DNA from: Peptacetobacter sp900550335
GTDB taxonomy: Bacteria; Bacillota; Clostridia; Peptostreptococcales; Peptostreptococcaceae
Assembly: GCF_047528295.1 (NCBI RefSeq)
Contig: NZ_CP180001.1
Location: 2,294,001 to 2,358,000, forward strand
Direction of reading: 5' to 3'
DNA length: 64,000 nucleotides
Below, one piece after another: positions 27,468 to 36,850 of this stretch. The notes under the pieces are model-generated. The model was given only the letters and a program-made list of their open reading frames with translations, did not search any database and had not been told where the DNA came from. The position numbers were made by a program, and so were the translations under genes. Numbering within the stretch: position 1 is the first letter of the stretch; every line of letters starts with the position of its first letter.

Positions 27468-27486
27468 TGCTCAAATTTAGCAACAA

Positions 27487-27557
27487 AAAGGGTATAGATT
27501 GAATTTTGCTCCAGGCAATCAAGTTGCATTGTCGCTTAAATTCAATCTATACCCTTT
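27487..27557 (-). repeat. structured intergenic repeat, copy 4 (short-core form)
   Basis: Outer arms AAAGGGTATAGATTGAATTT / AAATTCAATCTATACCCTTT are a perfect 20-bp inverted repeat. On the minus strand the core reads GCGACAATGCA...TGCCTGGAGC, the same core as copy 1 with unrelated arms. It lies between convergent rpsT and holA. Confidence 0.8.
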
Positions 27558-27594
27558 TTCATTTAAATTTTCTCTTATTTTAAAAACTAACCTG

Positions 27595-27677
27595 TCGTTG
27601 CAAAGTAATACAAGCACCCATACCTTGAAATGTGTTACAAGAATTATGGGGCGCTGAAGCCTGGAGCATAGAGCAGT
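27595..27677 (+). repeat. structured intergenic repeat, copy 5 (long-core form)
   Basis: Contains ACCTTGAAATGTGTTAC, the stem half ATGGGGCGCTGAAGCCTGGAG, and the outer arm GAGCAGTTAC, all shared with copy 6 at 35887. The 5' half (CAAAGTAATACAAGCACCCAT) is diverged. It is 25 bases from copy 4 and next to the holA stop. Confidence 0.7.
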
Positions 27678-27691
27678 TACTCTTTTGCCCT

Positions 27692-28723
27692 TTATTTACA
27701 GTATTTTCCTATTAGTATTTCTATAGCTGCTTCGTCTCCAATTAGTCCATTTTTTATTCTGTATTCACTTTCTAGTATGTAGTTCATTATTTCGCTTAAT
27801 TTTTCATCAGAGAAATTCGCTCCCTGTTTTGCTGCATTTTTTACTACAAATTCTTGAAGTCCTAGTGTAGATGCAATTTCTTTAAATTTTATATTTTCCT
27901 TTTGCATATCTTTAACTTTTAGTATTATTCTAAACTGTCTCGATATTAAACTCATTATTCTAAGTACAGGCTCTCCATCGAATACCATATCCTTAAAAAT
28001 TTTCATTGCAATAGAGGCATTTTTCATACCTATATTATCTATCATTCTAAATACATTATTTTCTACTTTTCTTGGAGAAAGTTTATCTACTATTTCATTT
28101 GTTAGTGTACTTCCCGCACCAGCATAAGACCCCATCTTAAATATCTCATTTTTTACATCTGTAAGGGTCATATCGCTATTTTTATCTCTATATCCAAGTT
28201 GCTCTATAAAATATGCAACTGTAGAGTTTTCTATATTAACATCAAGTCTAGAGAATTCTCTTTTTACCCATTTAAAAAGATCCATTCCATCCAATTTCTT
28301 ACATTCACAAACTGTTCCAACCTTGTTTATTTTTTTATATATAGACTTTCTCTTATCTATATCTCCATAAACAATAAATGCCAACACAGTTGTATCAGGT
28401 ATATTATCTAATCTTTCTACAAAATATTTTTCATCTGCATCAGTAAAGTTTTTCTTATTTCCGCCAAAAAGTTCAAAGTCCTTAACTATTACAACTTTTC
28501 TATCATCCATAAACGGAAATGTCTCTATAGAGCTTAAAAGCTGATCTAATTGAACTTCTTTGCCATCTATTACATCAAAGTTGAAATCAAGCATACTCTC
28601 ATTTAAGCCAGATTTTAACATTTTTATTGAGTTTTCTATAAGATAATACTCTTTTCCATAGAAAAGATATACTTTCTCAAAATTATTCTGTTTCATTCCT
28701 CCGATAATATCCTTGTAATCCAT
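27692..28723 (-). CDS. holA: DNA polymerase III delta subunit
   Basis: Clamp-loader subunit that opens the beta sliding clamp. The 343-residue protein starts MDYKDIIGGMKQNNFEKVYLFYGKE, the usual HolA N-terminal strand-loop. It has the ATPase-like fold without a working P-loop and a C-terminal helical collar domain. GAGGAG lies seven bases before the ATG. Its first 41 bases overlap the end of comEC, so the two are co-transcribed. Confidence 0.93.
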   Translation of the reverse strand: MDYKDIIGGMKQNNFEKVYLFYGKEYYLIENSIKMLKSGLNESMLDFNFDVIDGKEVQLDQLLSSIETFPFMDDRKVVIVKDFELFGGNKKNFTDADEKYFVERLDNIPDTTVLAFIVYGDIDKRKSIYKKINKVGTVCECKKLDGMDLFKWVKREFSRLDVNIENSTVAYFIEQLGYRDKNSDMTLTDVKNEIFKMGSYAGAGSTLTNEIVDKLSPRKVENNVFRMIDNIGMKNASIAMKIFKDMVFDGEPVLRIMSLISRQFRIILKVKDMQKENIKFKEIASTLGLQEFVVKNAAKQGANFSDEKLSEIMNYILESEYRIKNGLIGDEAAIEILIGKYCK

Positions 28724-30002
28724 TTCTTTGCTCCTCTACGACTTTTATTTCATAATAAATTATACCTAGACTAATTATTATATAATAAATCACGAGAAAA
28801 CTAAAGTCTAATTGAGTAAATTGTATGTATGAAAACCATATTTCATCTACTTTTTCTAGAATAAAATAAATTATAGATATAATTACAGAATTCAACCCTG
28901 CGACAATGCTTGCAATAAAAGGTAAAAATTTAAATAAAAATATACTCGCTACATCTATATACACAACAAATGCAACAAATGGAACAGCTAAAATATTACT
29001 TACAACCGATAATATAGAAATTCCATCAAAGCTATAAACAATTATTGGTAAAGTCATTATATTGGCTGCTATTGTAACCGATGCTGCAGAAAATTTTATT
29101 TTTTTATTTATAATTGGATAAAAGTAAACTATTGAAAATGTAGCTAAGAAACTAAGTTGAAATCCTGTATTGTATATTACAAAGGGATTTAAAAACATCA
29201 TACAGGATGAAATTATGGCAAGTGTACTAATTCCATCCCTTTTTCTATCAATAATAAAGCATATATCGGAAAAAACAGATGATACAACAGCTCTTCCAAT
29301 GGACGGACTTCCTCCTGCTATATAAAAGTACATAAATAGAACAATGTTTACAATAACCATATTAAAAGCTATATTTATCCTTCTGCCCACAAAACCTACC
29401 AAGGTACATAATATCCCAACGTGAAGTCCAGAAACAGCTATAATATGGCTCACTCCTGTTCTTGAAAACATCCTTTTATCCTCATCACTCATAAGATTCT
29501 TCTCTCCCAAAAGCATCGAATTTATAAAATCAGACTTATCTTTATAAAGATAAGCATTAGTATCTTTTATGTACTCTCTTATTATTCCAATTAATTTATA
29601 CGGTTTACTTATACCGACTTTTTTACAATTTATCATGTTGCAATAACTCTCAACTCCTGTACTTTTTAGGTATCTTCCATAATTAAAATCTTCAAACTTC
29701 ATATCAGAAAGCGCCTTTGACTTCCCTTTAATCTCTACAATATCCCCAACATCTAGATTTACATTATTAGAATAATCATTTACCAAACAATCACCTATTC
29801 TGTATTGAGTGTATCTATCTTTTTTTGATTCAGATATAACTGTCCCTTTTATATTAACAATTTGGTTAGATTCAAAAGTATCAACTATTTCCCCTCTAGT
29901 AGACAAAATTGAAATTAACAATATAAAAAAGAATAAAATTACGGTTGGCCTTCTTATAAAAAATGCTCTAATTTTATCTAATAGATTTCTTCTTAAATAC
30001 AT
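28683..30002 (-). CDS. comEC: ComEC/Rec2-type competence channel protein, lacking the C-terminal MBL domain
   Basis: Polytopic membrane protein of 439 residues. Residues about 10-140 carry an OB/DUF4131-like region (VVISES-type strand, DIVEIKGKSK). The rest is the Competence domain with many membrane helices and the conserved GVSHIIAVSGLHVGILCTL. Full ComEC proteins (700-800 residues) have a beta-lactamase fold C-terminus, absent here; a lone lipoprotein of that fold is encoded at 33263. It probably forms the DNA uptake channel with ComEA. holA overlaps its end. Confidence 0.88.
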   Translation of the reverse strand: MYLRRNLLDKIRAFFIRRPTVILFFFILLISILSTRGEIVDTFESNQIVNIKGTVISESKKDRYTQYRIGDCLVNDYSNNVNLDVGDIVEIKGKSKALSDMKFEDFNYGRYLKSTGVESYCNMINCKKVGISKPYKLIGIIREYIKDTNAYLYKDKSDFINSMLLGEKNLMSDEDKRMFSRTGVSHIIAVSGLHVGILCTLVGFVGRRINIAFNMVIVNIVLFMYFYIAGGSPSIGRAVVSSVFSDICFIIDRKRDGISTLAIISSCMMFLNPFVIYNTGFQLSFLATFSIVYFYPIINKKIKFSAASVTIAANIMTLPIIVYSFDGISILSVVSNILAVPFVAFVVYIDVASIFLFKFLPFIASIVAGLNSVIISIIYFILEKVDEIWFSYIQFTQLDFSFLVIYYIIISLGIIYYEIKVVEEQRNGLQGYYRRNETE

Positions 30003-30154
30003 ACTTAAATATCCCTCACTTTCCTATCTACTTTTATATTTGACAATTTTTGAAATTATATACAAAAACTTTTTTGTTTTTTATATTTATTTAGATAAAT
30101 TCATTATTTTATTAAGTAATCATTTACAATACAAAAGTAAACTGAAAATAAAAC

Positions 30155-30188
30155 AATAGGTTTACCTTTATAATTAGGTAAACCTATT
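30155..30188. promoter_or_regulatory. palindrome upstream of the bioY promoter
   Basis: AATAGGTTTACC...GGTAAACCTATT, a perfect 12-13-bp inverted repeat with T-rich flanks on both sides, in the divergent comEC-bioY region. It could be a terminator-like hairpin or an operator. The half-site orientation is opposite to classic BirA operators, so I do not call it a BirA site. Confidence 0.45.
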
Positions 30189-30200
30189 TTAGTTTTGTAG

Positions 30201-30229
30201 TTGACATTTATTTAAATTTAATTTATTCT
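30201..30229 (+). promoter_or_regulatory. sigma-A promoter of bioY
   Basis: TTGACA, 17 bases, TATTCT, 40 bases upstream of the bioY ATG. GTAAAC lies directly after the -10. Confidence 0.65.
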
Positions 30230-30269
30230 AGTAAACATAAATCGAAAAATATAAGAGAGGTATAAATTT

Positions 30270-30815
30270 ATGAAAACAAAAGAACTAGTATATGTAGCAC
30301 TTTGTGCTGTAATAATAGCAATATGCTCTTGGATCTCTATTCCAACAGCAGTACCATTTACACTACAAACATTTGGTGTATATCTAGCAATAGCGGTTTT
30401 AGGCGGAAAACTCGGAACAATATCATTGTTAATCTATTTAGGATTAGGTGCAATAGGTTTACCTGTATTTGCTGGTTTTAAAAGTGGGCTAGCTGCTTTA
30501 ACTGGATCAACTGGTGGATATATCGTAGGATTTTTAGCTACTTCTTTAATAATGTGGGCTTTTGAAAAATTCTTTGGAAAAAATAAAATTTCATTTATAA
30601 TTTCAGCAATAATAGGACTTATTGCATGTTATGCTCTTGGAACAGTTTGGTTTATGAAGGTATTCTCTGCTGCAAATGGGCCAATAGGACTTACAGCAAC
30701 TCTTGGAATGTGTGTCATACCATTTATAATTCCAGATTTAATCAAACTTGTAGCTGCCTATCTAATAGGAAGTAAAATATCTAACATATCAAAGGTAAGT
30801 ACAGCAACTTGCTAA
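30270..30815 (+). CDS. bioY: biotin transporter BioY (ECF S component)
   Basis: Membrane protein of 181 residues with about six helices and the BioY signature (SWISIPTAVPFTLQTFGVYL, then LGLGAIGLPVFAGFKSGLAAL). It binds biotin and works with a shared ECF energising module encoded elsewhere. AGAGAGG lies upstream of the ATG. Divergent from comEC and convergent with the acetyltransferase gene. Confidence 0.95.
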   Translation: MKTKELVYVALCAVIIAICSWISIPTAVPFTLQTFGVYLAIAVLGGKLGTISLLIYLGLGAIGLPVFAGFKSGLAALTGSTGGYIVGFLATSLIMWAFEKFFGKNKISFIISAIIGLIACYALGTVWFMKVFSAANGPIGLTATLGMCVIPFIIPDLIKLVAAYLIGSKISNISKVSTATC

Positions 30816-30831
30816 ATACTTAAAATATATA

Positions 30832-30875
30832 AAAAAATTGGATGTTGTAAAATACTCAACATCCAATTTTAATTT
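30832..30875. terminator. bidirectional terminator between bioY and the acetyltransferase gene
   Basis: ATTGGATGTTG / CAACATCCAAT hairpin with A-run before and T-run after, serving both convergent genes. Confidence 0.9.
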
Positions 30876-30890
30876 TAATAATATTATTTT

Positions 30891-32096
30891 TTAATCGTAT
30901 TCATTTATGTGATTTCTCTTTTTAACAAATATTTCTCTTAATATTTCTAGCTTTTCTTCTTTCATTTCATTATCATATAAATCTAAAATATCATCTATAT
31001 CTTTATATCCAAATATTAATTGAGATATTTGATTTATATTTAAGACTAAATCAGAATTTTCTTCATTATATTCTAATTCTTCAAAACTATAGTCATTGTC
31101 TTTGAATTTTAAGCAATAATTTGAAGTATTTTGATTTATATAATCATCTTTTATAGCTATTACTACATTTTCATCTACATTCTCTAATTTTTCAGAGTAA
31201 TTATAATCAATTTCAAAATAATTAGCTATATTTTTTAAACATCCATTCATATTTATAACTCTTCCCATCATGAATGGGTTTAAAAGCGATTCTGAAGTCT
31301 TAGGATTCTTTAATGTATTACCTATCGTATTTCTAACATCTTCCATTATAACGACCTTTTCACACTGTGTATTATGGTTATAAATAAATGCTAAAATAGA
31401 CTTTAAAGCCCTTGTATTACTAAAGTACACTTCTCTCACAAAGAATTTTCCTTCATTAATAGCATAAATAACATATCCATCATATACACCTTTATCATCA
31501 GAGCAAATATAAATATGACCTCCATCAGCTTCGACTTCCTTAAACATATTCCCGTATCTGCACTTACCTCTTACAGTATATCCATTTAATCTTTCATTAG
31601 ATTTATTATAAATATCTATAAGAGTATCTATATCCGATTCCTTTGCTCTTTTAAAATCTCTTTCTATTCTAAAAGCCGATAAATCCTCTATATTTATTCT
31701 GTGTTCTATCATGTCATAGCAGTTTTCAAAGCCAAATCTTCTATAAAGTCTAAAATCTATAGGCATAAGTATAGAAACATTCTGATTTCTGTTGTACATC
31801 TCTTCAAATGATAAATTCATCATAGACTTCATCATTCCTTTGCCTCTAGCCTCTGGTAAAGTAGATACACCTACAACATAAGATACTTTCTCTTCTTTAG
31901 TGCCAAGTTTTATAGTGTGCTGATTTAAGTGAATTGATGCAACTACATCTCCCTCCAATTCAGCAACTACTGTATTTTTAGCTCTATATTTATTGTCAAA
32001 GTAGCAATTTTCTACTTCTTCACCTTCATTAAAGCAGTAAGTCCATATTTTTCTAATCTGATCATAATCTTTATCAGTCGCTATTCTAACGTTCAT
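30891..32096 (-). CDS. Eis-like GNAT N-acetyltransferase
   Basis: 401-residue protein. The N-terminal GNAT domain shows VVGVSTLPEARGKGMMKSMM, the acetyl-CoA pyrophosphate loop. A second GNAT-like half and a C-terminal SCP2-like lid follow, the Eis layout. The acceptor is unknown; relatives acetylate amines including aminoglycosides, but this sequence does not show which. GGAGGAG lies upstream of the ATG. It is followed on its 5' side by the DUF2156 gene, 27 bases away. Confidence 0.82.
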   Translation of the reverse strand: MNVRIATDKDYDQIRKIWTYCFNEGEEVENCYFDNKYRAKNTVVAELEGDVVASIHLNQHTIKLGTKEEKVSYVVGVSTLPEARGKGMMKSMMNLSFEEMYNRNQNVSILMPIDFRLYRRFGFENCYDMIEHRINIEDLSAFRIERDFKRAKESDIDTLIDIYNKSNERLNGYTVRGKCRYGNMFKEVEADGGHIYICSDDKGVYDGYVIYAINEGKFFVREVYFSNTRALKSILAFIYNHNTQCEKVVIMEDVRNTIGNTLKNPKTSESLLNPFMMGRVINMNGCLKNIANYFEIDYNYSEKLENVDENVVIAIKDDYINQNTSNYCLKFKDNDYSFEELEYNEENSDLVLNINQISQLIFGYKDIDDILDLYDNEMKEEKLEILREIFVKKRNHINEYD

Positions 32097-32123
32097 AGGT
32101 CTCCTCCTATTTATATACTGAAT

Positions 32124-33032
32124 TTATTTTTCTCTAACTGTATATTTTTCAGCAAATCTAACAGGATGATAAGAAAGTTTAGCCTTTCTAAGCCCTTCTA
32201 TACCTAAATCCTCTTCTCTGTTTACAAATTCAACATCTGGGAATTCATCTACTAAGAATTTCTGATTTATATATGGATAAAGACCTCTTATCTCTGGATT
32301 TGCTTTTTCTATATGTATAAGAGCCATATTAGGTTTTAGTTTTTCACCTATACTAAATGCTTCTAAAGCTCCATCAACATATATTCCAAATACTTTTACC
32401 CTATCTCTTAGTTTATCATAATTATTGAATATTTTCTCTATTGCTACATATTCTCCATCATCAACATCTGCATCAGAATCTTCTTTCTGAACTTTCCATT
32501 TATCAAGTAAAGCTCTACAATCGTTAAAATCAGCTATATCTAATAATCTACTTTCAAATCTTCCTTCGTATTCCTTTAAGAAGTAGTTTATATGATTTCT
32601 CTTCTTCTGATTTTTTCTACCTGCTAATGTTCTTAAAGACTCAGCATCATATATGTAGTCAAATAAATCTCTTTCTTCTATGTATTCAAATTTATCTCCG
32701 TAATTGCTGTGAACATAGTCAACCATTTCCTTATTTATACCTCTTAAATAAACTTTGCTTTCTATTTCTTCAAAATAGTCCATTGCAAAATCTATAGCTT
32801 TTTTAACATTTTCTCTTGATGCTAGTGGTAGTACTGAGAATATTTCCCCTTCATATTCACCAAAAACTATCGCAAAATCATCTTCTATATGGTATTTTGT
32901 CTTGTAAGTATCCCGCCACATAAACATTGTAGCAAAACAATAATCACAAGCTTCATAATCTGTCATATCAAAGAATGGCTGTAACCTATCCAATGATTCT
33001 ATATCTAAATTTTTAAATTCTATTTTACTCAT
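32124..33032 (-). CDS. DUF2156 / LPG-synthase C-terminal-like protein
   Basis: 302-residue protein starting MSKIEFKNLDIESLDRLQPF, with the double-GNAT fold used by the aminoacyl-transferase half of phosphatidylglycerol lysyltransferases. It has no membrane segments, so it is not MprF itself. The substrate is unknown. The start ATG lies 6 bases after AAGGAGAGG; a longer in-frame start 20 codons upstream would contain the ribosome site. It is probably co-transcribed with the Eis-like gene. Confidence 0.82.
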   Translation of the reverse strand: MSKIEFKNLDIESLDRLQPFFDMTDYEACDYCFATMFMWRDTYKTKYHIEDDFAIVFGEYEGEIFSVLPLASRENVKKAIDFAMDYFEEIESKVYLRGINKEMVDYVHSNYGDKFEYIEERDLFDYIYDAESLRTLAGRKNQKKRNHINYFLKEYEGRFESRLLDIADFNDCRALLDKWKVQKEDSDADVDDGEYVAIEKIFNNYDKLRDRVKVFGIYVDGALEAFSIGEKLKPNMALIHIEKANPEIRGLYPYINQKFLVDEFPDVEFVNREEDLGIEGLRKAKLSYHPVRFAEKYTVREK

Positions 33033-33262
33033 AAAAACCTCTCCTTTTTTCCCCTTAACATATCTTTTTTCATTTATTTTATATTTACACATTTATATTT
33101 CTAAACTATTATCTCTTTTTTTCATATTTTTTCTCATTTTGTGTCTATAACTAATATAATTAGTCGATTATATAAATGAGATAACTATTAATTTTTTTAT
33201 AATTTTTATTTTACCCTAAAATTATATTTTCCAAACATTTATTTTATCAGAGGTGTACAAAA

Positions 33263-34105
33263 ATGAAAAGTAAATCACTTATAAAAATTTTTTTGATATT
33301 TTTACTGCTTATCTATGTAAACGGTTGCTCAGATGAAAAATTATTTTCTGTACATATAATTGATGTCGGTCAGGGAGATAGTATATTCATACAGACACCC
33401 GAGAACAAACGTATTCTCATGGATGCAGGAGATGAAGATGCTGAACATACAGTTTACTCATACTTAAAAAGAAAAGGTGTAAAAAAAATTGATGTTTTAA
33501 TTGCCACTCATCCAGACACAGACCATATAGGAAGCATGGACTATATTATAGATAAGTTTAAAATATCTCATTTCTATATGCCAGAAGCAAAAACAGACTC
33601 CGAAGCTTTTTACAATCTTTTGGATAGTTGCAAAGATAAAAACTTAAAAATAGAATACCTAACAAAAGGAGATATATTAAAAATAGATAGCTCAACAACT
33701 ATGGAAATTTTATCTCCATCTACAATTACTGATAAAAATAATCTAAATTCAATAGTATCTCTATTAAATTACAAAGGTTATGAGTTTTTATTTACAGGAG
33801 ATGCGGAAAAAGAAAACGAATCAGAGATACTATCATCGTGTAATTTACCAGATATAGAATTTTTAAAGGCAGGGCATCATGGAAGCTCTTCTTCATCAAC
33901 AGATGAATTTATAGCAAAACTTAAACCTGATGCTGTTGCAATCTCTTGTGGGTACAACAACGACTACGGACACCCACATAGAAGTGTTCTCGATACATTT
34001 AGAGAAAATGGCTCTGTGGTTTATAGAACTGATAAAAATGGAACACTTGTATTTTATTGTGATGAGAATGGAATTTTTAAAAAGAAAAAATATAAAACTG
34101 AGTAA
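33263..34105 (+). CDS. metallo-beta-lactamase-fold lipoprotein related to the ComEC C-terminus
   Basis: 280 residues. The signal peptide (about 1-21) ends in a lipobox-like VNGC, so it is probably anchored outside the membrane. The MBL fold has FSVHIIDVGQGDSIFIQTP, the metal motif THPDTDH, and FLKAGHHGSS. This is the nuclease-like domain found at the C-terminus of full ComEC proteins. It could supply that function in trans to the short ComEC at 28683, which is inference. AGAGGTG lies before the ATG. Confidence 0.85.
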   Translation: MKSKSLIKIFLIFLLLIYVNGCSDEKLFSVHIIDVGQGDSIFIQTPENKRILMDAGDEDAEHTVYSYLKRKGVKKIDVLIATHPDTDHIGSMDYIIDKFKISHFYMPEAKTDSEAFYNLLDSCKDKNLKIEYLTKGDILKIDSSTTMEILSPSTITDKNNLNSIVSLLNYKGYEFLFTGDAEKENESEILSSCNLPDIEFLKAGHHGSSSSSTDEFIAKLKPDAVAISCGYNNDYGHPHRSVLDTFRENGSVVYRTDKNGTLVFYCDENGIFKKKKYKTE

Positions 34106-34254
34106 AATTAATAAATTATTATAATTTCCTTAGGAATAAATATAAAAATACTCTATCATTTCAAAGATAGGCAAGATGAAAATCTTTCTATTTTCAAATT
34201 ATTCTGATTTATGTTATCATTAATTATACAAAGAACCTTAAAGGAGGTTTATCT

Positions 34255-35850
34255 ATGGAAAAAGCCGTACTATTAGTTAGTATAATTATAATAATCAGAA
34301 TCTTACTAAATGATTTTTTAGAAAAAATTCCTGTACCATCTCTTATTATATTCATCTTGCTTGGAATGTGCTTTGGAGAGAATGGTCTTTTCAAAATCAA
34401 TTTTGACAATTATTCCTTTGTGAATATAATTTGTTCAGTCAGTTTAATTTTCATAATGTTTTACGGAGGATTTGGTACGAATCTAAAAGCTGCCAAACCG
34501 GTTGTAGCTCAATCTGTGTTACTTTCGACAGTAGGTGTTGCTGGAACTGCTGGAGCTGTTGGATTATTTTCTCACTTTATTTTGCACTTACCATGGCTAG
34601 AAAGTATTTTAATAGGATCTGTAATATCTTCTACAGATGCTGCATCAGTATTTAATATACTTCGCTCTAGAAATCTAGCCTTAAAAAACAATACTGACTC
34701 ACTTTTAGAAATAGAATCTGGTTCAAATGACCCTATATCGTACATGCTTACAAGTTCATTAATAGCAATTATGCTCGGACAGGACATTTCCGTTCCAGCT
34801 CTACTTGTACAGCAGATGTTATTTGGAGTATTATTTGGTGTTTTAGTCGCTAAGTTATCTATATACTTATTTAAAACCAGTCTTTTTAAATCTCAAGAAA
34901 GTGTAACTATATACCTATTAGCAGTAATGCTTCTATCATTTTCATTGCCTTATACTTTAAATGGAAATGGATATTTAAGTGTTTATTTATGTGGAATAAT
35001 TTTAGGTAATTCTACTTTGATACATAAGAAATATTTGGTACATTTTTTCGATGTTTCAACAGATGTCGCACAGGTTATTATATTCTTCCTACTTGGACTT
35101 TTAGTAACACCTGTAGACTTACCTAGAGTTATGATACCTTCATTAATGATAATGGTATTCCTTACATTAGTGGCAAGACCGTTGGTTTCACTTATACTTT
35201 TAGTACCATTTAAATCTTCTCCTAAGCAAATTGCACTTGTATCTTGGTCTGGGCTTAGAGGGGTTGCATCTATCGTTTTTGCAATTTCTGTTGTTTTAAG
35301 TGGTGTTCATACAAAATATAATTTATTCAACCTAGTATTTTGTATAGTTATTCTTTCAATTTCTATACAGGGAACTCTTCTTCCTTGGGTTGCAAATAAA
35401 CTTTCTATGATTGATAAGAACGCGGATGTTAGAAAGACTTTCAATGACTATCAAGAAGATAGTGATATAAGCTTTATAAAAATACATATTGATAAAAATC
35501 ATCCTTGGAAAGATTTAGAAATAAGTAAATTAGGACTTCCTAGAGATTTATTAATTGCAATGATTGTAAGGAATCATTCGCCAATAGTTCCTAAGGGAGA
35601 TACTGTTCTTGAGGTTGGAGATTTGCTTGTTTTTGCAGCAAGGTCTTTTGAGGATAGAAAGCATCTTTCACTTAGAGAAGTTGTTATCGATAAGAAGAGT
35701 AAGTGGGTAAATACGCCGCTTCATCAGATAACTACAGAGAATCCTTATCTTATTATTTTGATAAAGAGAAATTTAGAGAATATAATTCCTACTGGGGATA
35801 CAAAACTACTGCCGGGTGATATACTGATTATGGCTGCAGCAGAAGAATAA
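34255..35850 (+). CDS. potassium/proton antiporter (CPA1, NhaP2/CvrA type)
   Basis: 531-residue membrane protein with about 12-13 helices (1-390) including STDAASVFNILRSRN and ESGSNDPISYML, the ion-binding region of CPA1 exchangers. Two TrkA-C-like regulatory domains follow (about 410-531), with GDLLVFAA and GDILIMAA. It exports K+ (or Na+) in exchange for H+. AAAGGAGG precedes the ATG. Monocistronic. Confidence 0.9.
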   Translation: MEKAVLLVSIIIIIRILLNDFLEKIPVPSLIIFILLGMCFGENGLFKINFDNYSFVNIICSVSLIFIMFYGGFGTNLKAAKPVVAQSVLLSTVGVAGTAGAVGLFSHFILHLPWLESILIGSVISSTDAASVFNILRSRNLALKNNTDSLLEIESGSNDPISYMLTSSLIAIMLGQDISVPALLVQQMLFGVLFGVLVAKLSIYLFKTSLFKSQESVTIYLLAVMLLSFSLPYTLNGNGYLSVYLCGIILGNSTLIHKKYLVHFFDVSTDVAQVIIFFLLGLLVTPVDLPRVMIPSLMIMVFLTLVARPLVSLILLVPFKSSPKQIALVSWSGLRGVASIVFAISVVLSGVHTKYNLFNLVFCIVILSISIQGTLLPWVANKLSMIDKNADVRKTFNDYQEDSDISFIKIHIDKNHPWKDLEISKLGLPRDLLIAMIVRNHSPIVPKGDTVLEVGDLLVFAARSFEDRKHLSLREVVIDKKSKWVNTPLHQITTENPYLIILIKRNLENIIPTGDTKLLPGDILIMAAAEE

Positions 35851-36000
35851 AGGTAAATAAAAAGGACAAGATTATAACTGCTCTGTGCTCCAGAGCTTCA
35901 GCGCCCCATCCATTTAAGTAACACATTTATAGGTATGGGGCGCTTCCAGTATTGTCGCTTACAGAGCAGTTATTTCTCTTTTCCTAAGTTTATTTACCTG
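35851..36000 (-). repeat. structured intergenic repeat, copy 6 (long-core form)
   Basis: Whole antiporter-tcdA convergent gap is one long hairpin. Outer arms begin AGGTAAATAAA and end TTTATTTACCT, with TATAACTGCTCTGT / ACAGAGCAGTTAT inside. On the minus strand the core (35887-35958) reads GCGACAATACTGGAAG, stem GCGCCCCAT around ATAAATGTGTTAC, then GCTGAAGCTCTGGAG. Confidence 0.8.
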
Positions 36001-36019
36001 CTTATACGGAATTAAACAT

Positions 36020-36059
36020 AAAAAAGCTACTAGATAGTAATATTCTAGCAGCTTTTTAT
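36020..36059 (-). terminator. terminator of tcdA
   Basis: GCTGCTAGAATA...TAGTAGC hairpin followed on the minus strand by TTTTTT, at the stop of tcdA. Confidence 0.8.
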
Positions 36060-36064
36060 ATATT

Positions 36065-36775
36065 TTATTTTTCTTCTAGTAATTCATTTATTACAGCAGA
36101 TGCCATTATTAGTCCTGCTACAGAAGGTACAAATGATACACTTCCCGCAGTCATTTTGTTTCCGTTCATTATTTTTTCTTTTGGCTCTATTGCTTTTTCA
36201 GTTGAGTATACGACTTTTAGTTTTTTTATTCCTCTGTTTTTTAGTTCTCTTCTCATTACTCTAGCTAAAGGGCACATGCTAGTTTTGTATATGTCCGTAA
36301 GTTCTATTTTCGTAGGATCTAGCTTATTACCCATTCCCATAGAGCTTATTATTTTGATTCTTTTTTTAGTGCAAGTTTCTATAAGGTGTATTTTAGAAGT
36401 TATCATGTCTATTGCATCTATTGCATAATCAAACTCACCACTGCTTAGTAACTCTTCCCCATTTTCTGGAGTGTATTTTTCTGCAATTGCAGTTATGTTT
36501 ACATTTGGATTTATGTCTTTTATTCTCTCTTTAAATACATCTACTTTCATCTTTCCAACTGTAGAATGAAGAGCTATTATCTGTCTGTTTATGTTTGTTA
36601 TATCCACATCATCAAAATCTACTATTGTGATATTTCCTACTCCAGCTCTTGCTATTGCTTCGGCTGCAAATCCACCGACTCCTCCTACACCGAATATTAT
36701 CACACTTGCGTTGTTTAATTTTTCTATTCCATCATCTCCTACAACAAGAGATGTTCTTTTTTCCCAATCCATCAT
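36065..36775 (-). CDS. tcdA: tRNA threonylcarbamoyladenosine dehydratase
   Basis: E1-like enzyme that cyclises t6A37 to ct6A in ANN-decoding tRNAs, using ATP. It has the nucleotide-binding GVGGVGGFAAEAIARAGVG, then DFDDVDITNINRQ. Start MMDWEKRTSLVVG, nine bases after GGAGGA; an 18-codon longer frame would swallow the ribosome site. 236 residues. Works on the same tRNA base as mtaB in this window. Confidence 0.93.
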   Translation of the reverse strand: MMDWEKRTSLVVGDDGIEKLNNASVIIFGVGGVGGFAAEAIARAGVGNITIVDFDDVDITNINRQIIALHSTVGKMKVDVFKERIKDINPNVNITAIAEKYTPENGEELLSSGEFDYAIDAIDMITSKIHLIETCTKKRIKIISSMGMGNKLDPTKIELTDIYKTSMCPLARVMRRELKNRGIKKLKVVYSTEKAIEPKEKIMNGNKMTAGSVSFVPSVAGLIMASAVINELLEEK

Positions 36776-36811
36776 TTTTTTAATTCCTCCAAGTAAATAT
36801 TTAGAATATAT

Positions 36812-36842
36812 AAAAAAAGGAACCTTCATTCAGGTTCCATAA
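36812..36842 (-). terminator. original tRNA-Sec terminator, displaced by the insertion
   Basis: GGAACCT...AGGTTCC hairpin followed on the minus strand by TTTTTTT. It sits ten bases past the duplicated tRNA-Sec 3' end in the minus direction. Before the element inserted it would have ended the tRNA-Sec transcript. Confidence 0.8.
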
Positions 36843-36850
36843 TATACTGT

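Noticed and set aside
30201..30235. BirA operator overlapping the bioY promoter (GTTGAC...GTAAAC).
   Set aside because: The spacer is about 25 bases instead of the usual 14-16 and the half-sites are imperfect.
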